From contig JAGZMM010000002.1 in the NCBI GenBank assembly GCA_018364155.1, positions 186,001 through 250,000 on the forward strand: a stretch of DNA of 64,000 nucleotides. The letters are read 5' to 3'. Shown piece by piece: positions 17,229-25,570 of this stretch (position 1 is the stretch's first letter; every line of letters starts with the position of its first letter). The notes beneath the pieces are model-generated. The model saw only the letters and a program-made list of their open reading frames with translations. It ran no database searches and was not told where the DNA came from. A program made the translations under genes and the position numbers. The DNA comes from Clostridiales bacterium (lineage in GTDB: Bacteria > Bacillota > Clostridia > Oscillospirales > Acutalibacteraceae).

Positions 17229-17628
17229 CTATGGTCACTTCCTCTACCACCAGAGTCAGATAAAGTTCATTGTCCTGTTGTACCGCCCGGACCACGTATC
17301 TGGCCGCGTCTATTTTGCACAAGTCTCCAGGCACAATCGTTGGAAAATCCGCCGCCGCACCTTCTGGTCCCCGCCCCTGCGCAGCCGCAGGATAGGGGAG
17401 CAGGACGCGTTGAGTCCGTTCCCTGGCAATGCGTCCGGGAATGGATAAATGTGAGGTAATGCGTTCGAATTTGTAAAATCGATAGCCAAGACCCCGATAC
17501 ACAAAAGAAAGAGTCTCATAATCCGGTTCCCCCACTTCGCTTAACGCCGGGCGGTAAACCAAAATAGTGCGAAGTAGCGGCCGTATGGCCCGCACAAAAG
17601 AAAACCGGTGCCGCCATCCCTTTATCAT
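17203..17628 (-). CDS. Probable head-closure/stopper protein, 141 aa
   Basis: It lies between the putative adaptor and tail-terminator genes, where head-closure (stopper) proteins are encoded. It is beta-rich, with a C-terminal stretch AARYVVRAVQQDNELYLTL similar to this group. No catalytic motif is visible. Assignment rests mainly on position and size. Confidence 0.5.
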   Translation of the reverse strand: MIKGWRHRFSFVRAIRPLLRTILVYRPALSEVGEPDYETLSFVYRGLGYRFYKFERITSHLSIPGRIARERTQRVLLPYPAAAQGRGPEGAAADFPTIVPGDLCKIDAARYVVRAVQQDNELYLTLVVEEVTIDDATQTNI

Positions 17629-17634
17629 CGCCGT

Positions 17635-17913
17635 TCACCTCGCCTCTTCGTCAGCTCGCTGCAGACATCGGTTCGTACAGGGACGGTACTGCTTGGCAAG
17701 GGATAGCCAGTATCCTCTGGCATCGGCGGTTTTTGTGCCGTCGGGAAGGGAAACGCCGTCCGCCTGGGCTTTTTTTAGAAGTCCCTCATAGGATGCGGCC
17801 CTTACATCTTCCTTGTTCTGCATCAGCAGTGTCAGCAGCTCGTTGTCCGAAAAGAACCGCACCTCATCCTGCGTTTCACATAAGTTTGCTCGAAGCTGTT
17901 CGAGTGGGGTCAT
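17635..17913 (-). CDS. Probable head-tail adaptor (gp6-like connector), 92 aa
   Basis: This is a small helical protein starting MTPLEQLRANL with FSDNELLTLLMQNKEDVRAAS, reminiscent of gp6-like adaptors that bind under the portal. ATG 17913 lies behind GGAGG at 5-nt spacing; the in-frame ATG at 17925 has no binding site. The Cys/Arg-rich tail is unusual. It overlaps neither neighbour. Confidence 0.55.
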   Translation of the reverse strand: MTPLEQLRANLCETQDEVRFFSDNELLTLLMQNKEDVRAASYEGLLKKAQADGVSLPDGTKTADARGYWLSLAKQYRPCTNRCLQRADEEAR

Positions 17914-18038
17914 ATCCTCCTCCATTTCTGCGCGCGAAAAAATGCCGTGCGGCTGGCCAGGCCGTGCGCGGACCCGGCCGCCGCTTTTATGAGAAAACAG
18001 GAATGAAAACCCGTCCTCTCAAAAGACAGAGAAACCCT

Positions 18039-20096
18039 TTAGATTTCTTCACAGGAGGTCGCAAGATTCGTCACAAAATAGACCGGGGAACCCGCCGCCG
18101 TCCCGCCGGACTTAAGCTCGAACCAGGAAGAACCGAGGCCATCCGCATAAATGATGTTGGTGATATAATCCACGCCCGCGATAATTGCCTGACGAGTGGG
18201 AACAAAGCCGCCGCCCAGCTTAATCACATCGCCGCGGCGGAAGACAGAGGCGTCGCTTACCTTGAGCTGGCGAACCGCAATCAGTTCTTCCACCGTCACA
18301 TTGGTGCCGGAGACGTCAGAAGGATTGGACGCCGAGGGAATGCCCATCACAAAATTGGACGTGCAGCGGTACCGTTTGCTGTTGTAGTCAAAGATGTCGC
18401 CCTTATTAAAGTGGGTGATGCCGTCCCAGATCAAAACGCTGTTGGTAGGAGCCAGACCATAGTCATAGCGGTCGTCCGGTTCCGGCATATCCAGCGACTG
18501 CTCCGGATAGAGCCCGCTGACCACATTACCTTTGACCGTGATCTTGACAGCGCTGTCCTGGACATCGTCACAGTAGGCGAAGATGGGCCGCAGGCAGGTA
18601 TCGGCGTTTTTATCAAAATCAAAGAAGTTTCTTGCAATTTCGCCCGTTTCTACCCCGTCGATCAGACTGATTGCACCGAAGTAGTAGTACTTGGTGTTAT
18701 ATCCGCAGTTGTAGGCTAGATTATCGTAAATACGAATGTTGCGATACTTGCGCATAAGCCCTGTCACCGTGCCGCTTTCCATGCTGGTTACCAGCACAGC
18801 GCTTTCCGGGAAATTGGAAATGGTGTTGTCGCAGATGACTACATTTTTAATGACCGTTGCCCCCAACAGCTTGACGCCGTTCTTGCCATGCACCTTGAAT
18901 TCATATTGGCTCGCAATATTGCTCTCCTCATTGCCCACATAAGTGATGGAATTGTTGGCGATCATCAAACCGTCGATGATGCTGTCGTTATCGATGTACT
19001 TGTTAAGAATGCCGCAGTAATCGGTTTCAATGGTATTGTTGAGGATGCGGATGTTGGTAATGTTCTTTTCAGACAAAGGCCAAATACAGATGCCGGTGCC
19101 ATTTCCGGTGCCGGGATTGGCGCAAATCATCTCGTTGCCTTGTACCACAATGTCATCCGCATGAACATCGGCGTAAGCGCCGGCTTCACTGGAAGTCGGG
19201 CAGGCGATGAGAAGAGAGCCCTGGTATCCGGTGCAGCGGTTGCGCAGGAAACGCACCTTGGTGGCATGGGATTCCACCGCCGTCTGAGGTACCTTTGTTT
19301 CCATCAGATTTTTGAAGATACAATCCTGGATTGTAATATGTTCGCCAACCAGATAAAGGGTACTGACGTCATACCAGCTGATGTTCTCCTTGGTACGGAA
19401 AGAAAAGCTGCAGCTGTCGATGGTCAAACCGGAGAGTTTACCCTGGACGCACCAGATGCCGCCGGTGTAGAAGTGACAGTTGTGCAGCTCGGCATTGGTC
19501 ACGCTTTCATAATGAATCAACATCTGGCGTTTCTGATTGTCGCCCGTTACCGGATATCCCGTATTGCTGAGGATATTATCGTCAAAATGCAGCCGGTCGA
19601 TTGCTACATTTTCGCTGGTATCGATGTACAGAAGCGACTGGAAATCGCCCGAGTCCGCCCGCACCTGCAAGGTGGAGTCGTTGCCGAGAATTGTGACGTT
19701 GGAGGCGCCCAGCCGCAGATAATCTATGTTAGAATTGATCTTAACGGAAAAGGTTTCTCCGTGAGGGAAAACCAAAGTACCGCCGCCGTTTTGTGCCAGC
19801 CACTGAAAGGCCGCGTTGATATAGGCCACGTTGTCAAAAGAGGTGTCGTTCGCCTTTGCGCCGAACTGCTTGACGTGGATGGTATCTCCTTCAATGACGA
19901 GCTGCGCCTTTTTGCCGTTGTTAAGCGCAATGACGGAACCGTTGTCGGCCGCCGTTGTGGAACTAGTCACTACATAAACACCGCTGCCCCCGTCGCCGGC
20001 GGCATAATAGCCGCGGGTCATGACGCAGTCGCCATCTGTGAGGGCCGCCGCCTTCATCAAAGCAACCGTGTTAAAAACTTGGTTTGTCGTACTCAT
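18039..20096 (-). CDS. Right-handed beta-helix tailspike-like protein, 685 aa
   Basis: The N-terminal part (about 5-60) has the YYAAGDGGSGVYVV motif found in phage tailspike and depolymerase heads. VKQFGAKANDT...AINAA-type sequence follows (a pectate_lyase_3 start), then a long series of parallel beta-helix coils rich in N-x-I/V patterns (about 100-540) and a C-terminal cap domain. Such proteins bind or cut surface glycans. ATG 20096 has AAGGAG 9 nt upstream; the frame opens earlier without a site. Its place directly behind the capsid gene and before the connectors is unusual, because spikes are normally encoded after the tail genes. The 17914-18038 gap after it holds no gene. Confidence 0.82.
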   Translation of the reverse strand: MSTTNQVFNTVALMKAAALTDGDCVMTRGYYAAGDGGSGVYVVTSSTTAADNGSVIALNNGKKAQLVIEGDTIHVKQFGAKANDTSFDNVAYINAAFQWLAQNGGGTLVFPHGETFSVKINSNIDYLRLGASNVTILGNDSTLQVRADSGDFQSLLYIDTSENVAIDRLHFDDNILSNTGYPVTGDNQKRQMLIHYESVTNAELHNCHFYTGGIWCVQGKLSGLTIDSCSFSFRTKENISWYDVSTLYLVGEHITIQDCIFKNLMETKVPQTAVESHATKVRFLRNRCTGYQGSLLIACPTSSEAGAYADVHADDIVVQGNEMICANPGTGNGTGICIWPLSEKNITNIRILNNTIETDYCGILNKYIDNDSIIDGLMIANNSITYVGNEESNIASQYEFKVHGKNGVKLLGATVIKNVVICDNTISNFPESAVLVTSMESGTVTGLMRKYRNIRIYDNLAYNCGYNTKYYYFGAISLIDGVETGEIARNFFDFDKNADTCLRPIFAYCDDVQDSAVKITVKGNVVSGLYPEQSLDMPEPDDRYDYGLAPTNSVLIWDGITHFNKGDIFDYNSKRYRCTSNFVMGIPSASNPSDVSGTNVTVEELIAVRQLKVSDASVFRRGDVIKLGGGFVPTRQAIIAGVDYITNIIYADGLGSSWFELKSGGTAAGSPVYFVTNLATSCEEI

Positions 20097-20128
20097 AAGT
20101 GGTACTCCTTTCAAAATAAAGACCTCTT

Positions 20129-21091
20129 TTACGCGATTTTGATTTTACGGAAGACACCGGCTGCCGCCGTGTTCTTCAGAGCGATGGCCGCCACCATTTC
20201 CACTTCGCCCTTCTTTACGGCACCCGCCGTAGTAAAATCGGGAACCCATACCTTAATGGGGGATTCTCCGTGCATGCATACGCCGTGCAGCCCGTCAAGC
20301 CCCAGGCGCACCGCGTACAGCTCGGTAACACCCGATGTGGTGGCGATCACGTCGGTAGCCCCGTCCTCGCCCGCCATCTGGCCTGCATCCACCAGCGGAA
20401 TCCCGTCATAGGTGGGAATATCGCCGCCTTCTAAGGACGCAGCTTTGTATTCGATGCCGCAGCGGCGCACACAGGCGCGGATTTTGGCAATCAAGCCGGC
20501 ATTGGCCAGAAGCGCAGTGGGCCGCTGGTCGAGAGACAGAATGAATTCGTCGAGCTTATCCAGGAAAGTTTTGTAGTTGCTGTCGATGTTCGAAGCAGAC
20601 AGATCCACATTTGCCGAACCGGACTGAGCGTTATACTCGGTGGATTTGCCGGTCAGCGCCTTGCTCAGGCCGTCGAAGGCCGCCGCGTTGCTTGTGGTGT
20701 TGCCATTGATGACAGTGGCGTTGAACAAGGTCTGAGCCGCCCGGATCATCTGCCGGGTCTGCACGTCTACCTCATCCACAAATCCGCCGGCCGCCGCCAG
20801 CACCCGGTCGATGGTGTAGCTGCCGCCAAAGGCCTTGAGCTCTACCGAAACCTTTTCCTTCACCGCATTGCTGGCAGTATATTCGCTGTTTATCGTCCGG
20901 AAGGCCGCGGTAGGCTGGGTTACAATGCGGTAATAGCTGTAGGTTGGGGAAGAACCGTTGCCCATGGGCAAAAGCGTGTCGTCAAAGGGCATGTTCGCCA
21001 GCAGAAAGTTTGAACGGCGAAATTCATCGACCACGCTTGCCACCAGCTTGTCCGTGGTGTTCAGTTTGATATCGTTTAGCGTAATAGCCAT
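20129..21091 (-). CDS. Phage major capsid protein, 320 aa
   Basis: Length, position after the scaffold gene and sequence pattern fit an HK97-fold coat protein: MAITLNDIKLNTTDKLVASVVDEFRR at the start (first part of the N-arm), YSYYRIVTQPTAAFRTINSEY, and a C-terminal part with TTSGVTELYAVRLGLDGLHGV and a beta strand ending KIKIA. I chose ATG 21091 with AAAGGA about 10 nt upstream; the TTG at 21100 is too close to that site. The N-arm is not preceded by a prohead protease gene; a separate scaffold gene is present instead. Confidence 0.82.
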   Translation of the reverse strand: MAITLNDIKLNTTDKLVASVVDEFRRSNFLLANMPFDDTLLPMGNGSSPTYSYYRIVTQPTAAFRTINSEYTASNAVKEKVSVELKAFGGSYTIDRVLAAAGGFVDEVDVQTRQMIRAAQTLFNATVINGNTTSNAAAFDGLSKALTGKSTEYNAQSGSANVDLSASNIDSNYKTFLDKLDEFILSLDQRPTALLANAGLIAKIRACVRRCGIEYKAASLEGGDIPTYDGIPLVDAGQMAGEDGATDVIATTSGVTELYAVRLGLDGLHGVCMHGESPIKVWVPDFTTAGAVKKGEVEMVAAIALKNTAAAGVFRKIKIA

Positions 21092-21114
21092 AGCATCCAA
21101 GTCCTTTCTTTTCC

Positions 21115-21630
21115 TTAATCGAGATATCTGTGATAATGCTCCGCCAGCGCGTCGCTTAAAGAGCGCACCGGCGTCGACGGATGAGACCGGATGAAGTTTC
21201 CCTTGCTCCCAGTGGTGACCGGGGAATGAAACAGGTACCGATCGTGTTCCTTCAGGGCCGTGACCTGTTCTTTCAACCCTTCCACCTGTCCGTCCTCTGA
21301 AATCTCCAGGTTATCCAGATGAAGAAGCGCCAGCACCGTTTCCGGCTCAATGGCCTTTTCCCGGTAGAGTGTGAGCAAAGCCTGGTCTTTGCACCGCTGC
21401 GCTTTGAGCGCCTCGATTTTGCTGTTTGCCGCTTCCTGGGCGGCAATCGCCTGTGCCTGCCGTTTGGCGTCTTGTTCTTCCAGGGCTTCTTCCTGGCGCG
21501 CCGCCTGCTCGGCGGCGAGAGAAGCGACCTTCTCATCCACCATTTCCTGTAAGGCAAGAGACAGGGTTTCTCTGGTTTCCTCGTCCATCTCCAACCCCAG
21601 TTCGCTCAAAATTTCCTGTAAGCTTTCCAT
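21115..21630 (-). CDS. Phage scaffolding protein, 171 aa
   Basis: The product is strongly charged and helical, with a Glu/Ala/Gln-rich coiled coil in the middle (about 40-85) and a short C-terminal segment, the build of GP20-like capsid scaffold proteins. It is encoded between portal and capsid as usual. ATG 21630 has AGGAGG 7 nt upstream. It would be removed from the mature particle. Confidence 0.8.
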   Translation of the reverse strand: MESLQEILSELGLEMDEETRETLSLALQEMVDEKVASLAAEQAARQEEALEEQDAKRQAQAIAAQEAANSKIEALKAQRCKDQALLTLYREKAIEPETVLALLHLDNLEISEDGQVEGLKEQVTALKEHDRYLFHSPVTTGSKGNFIRSHPSTPVRSLSDALAEHYHRYLD

Positions 21631-21644
21631 AGCGGTTCCTCCTG

Positions 21645-23042
21645 TCATTCGGTTTGCGCTTCGCCGCCGATTTTTTCCAGCTCACCCTGAGGATCGGCTG
21701 CGATCTTCCATTTTTCCATGTAGGAGCGCCGGCTGCGCACTTGGGCCTCCACTTCCTTGAGATCGTTTAACCGTTCGGTTTCCTCGTCGTCGGGAAGAGG
21801 ATACCCGTGCTCAATGTGCAGCTCCCATTCAATGGGAGGGAAGGCCGCGATCCCCGTCGCCCTAGCCAGGTGAAACACACCGTAGGCCATCCAACGCAGC
21901 GCCGCTTCCCAACCCGTCCACTTTTCCTCACACCGGCATAACAGCTCCCAGTACATGGCGCGGATGGACTGACCCGAGCTCAGCGTCCCCTTTAACTGTT
22001 CGGTGGAAAGATCGGGGACCGACAGCAGCTCATACATGTCCGACTTGATGCGGGCGAGCGTATGCTCGAGCCGGTCGTCGTATCCGAACTTGGGCTCCAG
22101 CATCTCCATAGACGCCTGTTTTCCATCCATCATCGTCGGATCGGTCTGCAAGTCGATCAGCGCGCCTGGCGCAATCACCAGCTTTTCCAAAGAGGAAACA
22201 CTCGCGTCGGTAGCCACCCGTTGGGGGAAGAGATTGAAGCGCAGCGCGTCGATGTCGTCGGAGGTCAGACGGTTGTAAGCGTTTTGGTTTTCGATCAACT
22301 CCGCTACGTCGCTTTCCCCGCTCAAATCTCCGCACAGTCCGTCGTTTAAAATGACGTACGCCGGGATGAAGGAAAGCCCCGTATCGAAGCTTTCATACCG
22401 GCTCTCCAAAAGCCGCCCGTCCCCGTCATATACGCCTTCATCCAAGATGCAGCGTCCTTCTACCATCTCAAACTTCTGCTTCCAAATCCGCTGCTTGCGG
22501 TGAGAACTCTCCGTGTTAAGCTGATAAAAGAAAATGATTTTCTTGATCCGATCCGCGTCGTCCTCTCTGGGCTCGAACAGAAACTCCAAGGACGGGCGAA
22601 ACCCAATGGAAATGTCCTCCTCGTCGGTCCACAGCCGCAGCGCTACCCGCTTACCGATGAAACAGTCTCTGGCCGCCCGAACCAGCCGGTCGCCGAAGTG
22701 GTTGTTACGCAGCAGGCGGTTTAAAAACAAGGTCATTTCCCGTGCCACCCCGTCGTCCTCCTGCCGGATCGCGCGCACGGAAAATTCCGGCGTGCGTCCG
22801 AAGAGAAAACGGGCCTCCGCCTTAATGAGTTTTTTGATAAAATTGGTGCGTTTTACAGTGGGCAGATAGTCCAGCTGTCCGTTTTTCGGCCAAAGCTGTC
22901 CCTTGCCTTCGTAAAAGTCGTACAGCCGGATGATCTCGCCAAATTCCTCTAGCACCCGGCTTCCATAAAGGCCGCCGAGTTCCTCGTAGAAAGCGGTCGC
23001 GTTCAAATCGAAACCTCCCTTTGCCGGGAACCCCCGGCTCAT
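21645..23042 (-). CDS. Phage portal protein (SPP1 gp6-like), 465 aa
   Basis: The sequence pattern of SPP1-type portals is clear: IIRLYDFYEGKGQLW, TNFIKKLIKAEARFLFG, and a C-terminal half with LARIKSDMYELLSVPDLSTEQLKG. Twelve copies form the DNA gate at one capsid vertex. The start ATG 23042 overlaps the TerL stop (ATGA), so both are coupled. Confidence 0.92.
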   Translation of the reverse strand: MSRGFPAKGGFDLNATAFYEELGGLYGSRVLEEFGEIIRLYDFYEGKGQLWPKNGQLDYLPTVKRTNFIKKLIKAEARFLFGRTPEFSVRAIRQEDDGVAREMTLFLNRLLRNNHFGDRLVRAARDCFIGKRVALRLWTDEEDISIGFRPSLEFLFEPREDDADRIKKIIFFYQLNTESSHRKQRIWKQKFEMVEGRCILDEGVYDGDGRLLESRYESFDTGLSFIPAYVILNDGLCGDLSGESDVAELIENQNAYNRLTSDDIDALRFNLFPQRVATDASVSSLEKLVIAPGALIDLQTDPTMMDGKQASMEMLEPKFGYDDRLEHTLARIKSDMYELLSVPDLSTEQLKGTLSSGQSIRAMYWELLCRCEEKWTGWEAALRWMAYGVFHLARATGIAAFPPIEWELHIEHGYPLPDDEETERLNDLKEVEAQVRSRRSYMEKWKIAADPQGELEKIGGEAQTE

Positions 23043-24247
23043 TGTTTGTTTTTGCCCGAGTAGCTTTCTCGCCGCCTGCTCTGCATGCGCAGATCGGTCA
23101 GAATGCCGTAGCGCAGCATATCCATGCAGTGGTCGTTTTCCTTCACCGGCGTATCTCGTTCACTCTTTTCGTTCCAACAGTAGCAGTCGAATTCCCGCAG
23201 CGTATGTACGCAGCCCGGATCAATGGTCAGCCGTCCTTCGCTCAAAAGGGCGCTTACCTGCCGGATCCCCTCGAGCACCGCATTTTTTCCTGGGATTACC
23301 TGCCAGCCGGATTTGCGCAGCAGCGCAATCAGTGAAGAAGCGGAAGGATCGATCACCACGCAGCGCGCTTTGTTTTGGGCGAAAGCCAGCAGGTCGCTTG
23401 CGTATTCCTCGTCGGTTTTCTGCCCCTGCACCCTTCCGTCGTGGTAATATTCCCGCGCCAAATGATAGTGCCCCTCCTCCTCAGTCAGCAGGCCGAACAC
23501 ACAGGGATTGTGAACCCCGTAATCGCAGGAAAGAAACGTTCGGGCCCTTGGCCCCGGCACGCGCACGCAGACATGCGCCTCTCGTTCGAACCGGTCGTAT
23601 ACCGCCCCCTGGGCCGCGCACCACTCTCCGTCCACAAACCGCCGCTTCCACATACCGGTGTATTCCGCTGCCAGCGCCGCTTTGTAGCGTTCGGGCAAAT
23701 TCGGGTTGTCTGTTAGGGAGAAGTGCCAGCGCAGCAGATCGAGCCCCGGCTTTTGCAGATAGTCGGTGTAAAGCCAGTGGCGGCTGCTGTCGGGGTTTGT
23801 GGTGCCGTAAAACCGAGCACCTTCGATGGACAGACGCGACAAAAGCATCTGGAAAAAAGACCGGGGCCAAAGGGTCAGTTCATCGCCGTATGCCCCCGCC
23901 AGGGTCATTCCCCGCAGCTTGCCCTCCGCCCGCGCGTCGGATGCGCCCGCCAGATAAACCTTGCGTCCAAACAGGACGGCCTCTCTGGCGGACAGATGCA
24001 CCTTAAAATCCCGTTCCCCCAGCATGTCGGATAAGGTGTCCAGGATGTTTCGTTTGAGGGTGGTCACCGTTTTTCCCGCCATCAAAAGCGGGCCGGGCGG
24101 CGCATTGGTGACAAAATAGAGCCAGGCGAGTAAGGAAGAAACCGTTTTTCCAGACCGGACAGCGCCGTCCCAGATATTCAGACGCGCGTCACTTAAAGCA
24201 ATGGAGCGCACGGCGTAATCGCTGAACCGGCCCCATTGGAAGCTCAT
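23039..24247 (-). CDS. Phage terminase large subunit, 402 aa
   Basis: The ATPase Walker A GAVRSGKT is at residues 28-35, and Walker B with catalytic Glu is GAYGDE (D122/E123). The RNase H-like nuclease acids are at D242 (SCDYG), D300 (VIDPSA) and D376 (HCMDMLRY). It packages DNA into the prohead through the portal. All catalytic residues are intact, so the packaging motor looks functional. ATG 24247 directly abuts the TerS stop codon. Confidence 0.94.
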   Translation of the reverse strand: MSFQWGRFSDYAVRSIALSDARLNIWDGAVRSGKTVSSLLAWLYFVTNAPPGPLLMAGKTVTTLKRNILDTLSDMLGERDFKVHLSAREAVLFGRKVYLAGASDARAEGKLRGMTLAGAYGDELTLWPRSFFQMLLSRLSIEGARFYGTTNPDSSRHWLYTDYLQKPGLDLLRWHFSLTDNPNLPERYKAALAAEYTGMWKRRFVDGEWCAAQGAVYDRFEREAHVCVRVPGPRARTFLSCDYGVHNPCVFGLLTEEEGHYHLAREYYHDGRVQGQKTDEEYASDLLAFAQNKARCVVIDPSASSLIALLRKSGWQVIPGKNAVLEGIRQVSALLSEGRLTIDPGCVHTLREFDCYCWNEKSERDTPVKENDHCMDMLRYGILTDLRMQSRRRESYSGKNKQ

Positions 24248-24658
24248 TTAAGAAAGCCTCCTGGCCAGCGCGCCGATGGCCTCGGAAATCGCCTTTGCGC
24301 CGTCTTCCTGCATTGCCATGGAATCCTGGCATCCTTTCTGGATGCGTTCGAGCGCGCAGGCGAGCTCGTAGATGTTGCGAGGGGAGATTTGATTTGCCCA
24401 CTCGCTGTTTGCGTCCGTAATGGCCTCCAGCGCTTCCAGAAGATTGTTCCAGGCGTTTTGCAGCTGAACCGGTCCATTTGGACGCACCACATTATGGGGC
24501 TTTCGTCCCCGCTTGCTCTTTACAAAACCGGGACGGCGTTTTGCCTCTCGCAGGAGGCTCGGATAGCTGATGGATTTCTCCTCAGCAAAAGCGCGCAGAC
24601 TTCGATAACCGCCCTTGACGTAATCCGCCTCTAGGCTGTTCCAGTCGTATTGTGCCAT
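24248..24658 (-). CDS. Phage terminase small subunit, 136 aa
   Basis: The first part (about 3-40, DWNSLEADYVKGGYRSLRAF, SYPSLLREAK) is an HTH-like DNA-recognition segment; the rest is helical, suited to oligomerisation. Position before TerL and size fit. ATG 24658 follows GGGAGGTG; the frame opens upstream at 24700 without a site. Confidence 0.85.
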   Translation of the reverse strand: MAQYDWNSLEADYVKGGYRSLRAFAEEKSISYPSLLREAKRRPGFVKSKRGRKPHNVVRPNGPVQLQNAWNNLLEALEAITDANSEWANQISPRNIYELACALERIQKGCQDSMAMQEDGAKAISEAIGALARRLS

Positions 24659-24691
24659 GCATTCACCTCCCATGCCATTTGACAAACATCT

Positions 24692-24816
24692 CCCCGCCAA
24701 AAAGCGGCGGGGAAGGACGCGGGCGGCAGCTTCGCATGGTGTGGAAACAAAAAGGTGAGTGAGCCAACCTGACGAGCTGCCGCCGTTGCCAAACTTATGT
24801 TTGCAAATCGATTATA
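24692..24816 (-). promoter_or_regulatory. Promoter, operator-like repeat and structured leader of the phage operon
   Basis: On the minus strand an extended -10 TGCTATAAT (TATAAT at 24816-24811) heads the operon. At the expected start site lies a near-perfect inverted repeat (24786-24806, arms TTGCcAAAC/GTTTGCAA). The leader then holds the arms GGCGGCAGCT/AGCTGCCGCC (24784-24775 and 24731-24722) and a CCCCGCC/GGCGGGG hairpin (24712-24692). Confidence 0.55.
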
Positions 24817-24839
24817 GCACATATGTTCGTATGAAGCGT

Positions 24840-24901
24840 GCAAAGAGCGTGCAGCATTTGCCCGTAAAACCCGTGCTCTTTGCCTCAATTCGTGGTATAC
24901 T
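24840..24901 (+). promoter_or_regulatory. yjbQ promoter with upstream inverted repeat
   Basis: An extended -10 TGGTATACT ends at 24901. The 9-bp inverted repeat GCAAAGAGC (24840-24848) / GCTCTTTGC (24875-24883) lies between it and the divergent phage promoter. Confidence 0.5.
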
Positions 24902-24998
24902 ATGCCTATCTTCCGCAGCTCTCTCGGTACGTTGTACGAGTAGCTCCCGCGGTAAAATGAGGAGCACCCGATTCGAAACAGAAAGGAATGGTACCCGT

Positions 24999-25415
24999 AT
25001 GAAATCCTATCGAAAAGAATTGTTTTTTCGCATTCCCAGCCGCCGTGCCTTTGTCAACATTACGCCTCAAGTGGAGCAGTGCTTGCAGGAAAGCGGCATC
25101 AAAGAAGGCCTTCTTTTGTGCAACGCCATGAACATCACTGCCAGCGTGTTCATCAACGACGATGAATCCGGCCTCCATGCGGACTTTGAGCGTTTTCTGG
25201 AACGCTTGGCGCCTGAAAAGCCCTACGACCAGTACCAGCACAACGGCTATGAAGACAATGCGGATGCGCATATCAAGCGTACCATTATGGGCCGGGAAGC
25301 GGTGGTGGCCGTCACCAATGGCCGGCTGGACTTTGGAACCTGGGAGCAGATTTTCTACGGAGAGTTTGACGGAAAGCGGGAAAAACGGGTCCTTGTCAAA
25401 ATCATCGGAGAATAA
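24999..25415 (+). CDS. YjbQ family protein (UPF0047; secondary thiamine-phosphate synthase-like), 138 aa
   Basis: Full-length YjbQ/UPF0047. The family hallmark appears as HNGYEDNADAHIKRTIMG near 80-97, and there is an N-terminal FVNITPQVEQCLQESG plus LLLCNAMNITASVFINDDE. Family members have weak thiamine phosphate synthase activity in vitro; the true role is unsettled. ATG 24999 follows AAAGGA; the frame opens upstream at 24759 only by chance. Confidence 0.9.
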   Translation: MKSYRKELFFRIPSRRAFVNITPQVEQCLQESGIKEGLLLCNAMNITASVFINDDESGLHADFERFLERLAPEKPYDQYQHNGYEDNADAHIKRTIMGREAVVAVTNGRLDFGTWEQIFYGEFDGKREKRVLVKIIGE

Positions 25416-25480
25416 AGAGCCGCAGGAAATAAACCGCTTACGGTTCCTTCATAAATATTTCATCACTTGGCCCGGATGCT

Positions 25481-25489
25481 TGTTATAAT
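25481..25489 (+). promoter_or_regulatory. Extended -10 promoter for the two-component system
   Basis: TGTTATAAT (perfect TATAAT at 25484-25489), about 80 bp before the response regulator start. No good -35 is visible. Confidence 0.5.
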
Positions 25490-25570
25490 GGTCTTATGGA
25501 CAATTGATTCCGCAAGACCATAGAAATGCGGCGAGTATAAAGGCAAGAGGCGCAAAAGGGAGGACTTTTC

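Larger units (their letters stand above)
13535..24816 (-). mobile_element. Minimal phage head-tail operon (defective or domesticated prophage)
   Basis: Thirteen intact, tightly packed genes on one strand encode, in transcription order, TerS, TerL, portal, scaffold, major capsid, a beta-helix tailspike, three head-tail connector-type proteins, a tail-tube-like protein, a 53-aa protein, Dit and a tail-associated protein. No integrase, repressor, replication, tape-measure, holin or endolysin gene is present between yjbQ and rpsI, and I see no att repeat. All frames are open, which suggests either recent loss of the rest or selection to keep a particle. The operon has its own promoter with an operator-like repeat at 24786-24816. 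Confidence 0.85.

Noticed and set aside
18888..20411. Plus-strand frame of 507 codons, and 17733-18719 of 328 codons
   Set aside because: Both lie opposite phage operon genes with clear family signatures; no ribosome binding sites.
13535..24816. Attachment-site duplication flanking the phage operon
   Set aside because: I compared the sequences near both ends by eye and found no convincing direct repeat and no tRNA gene at either edge.
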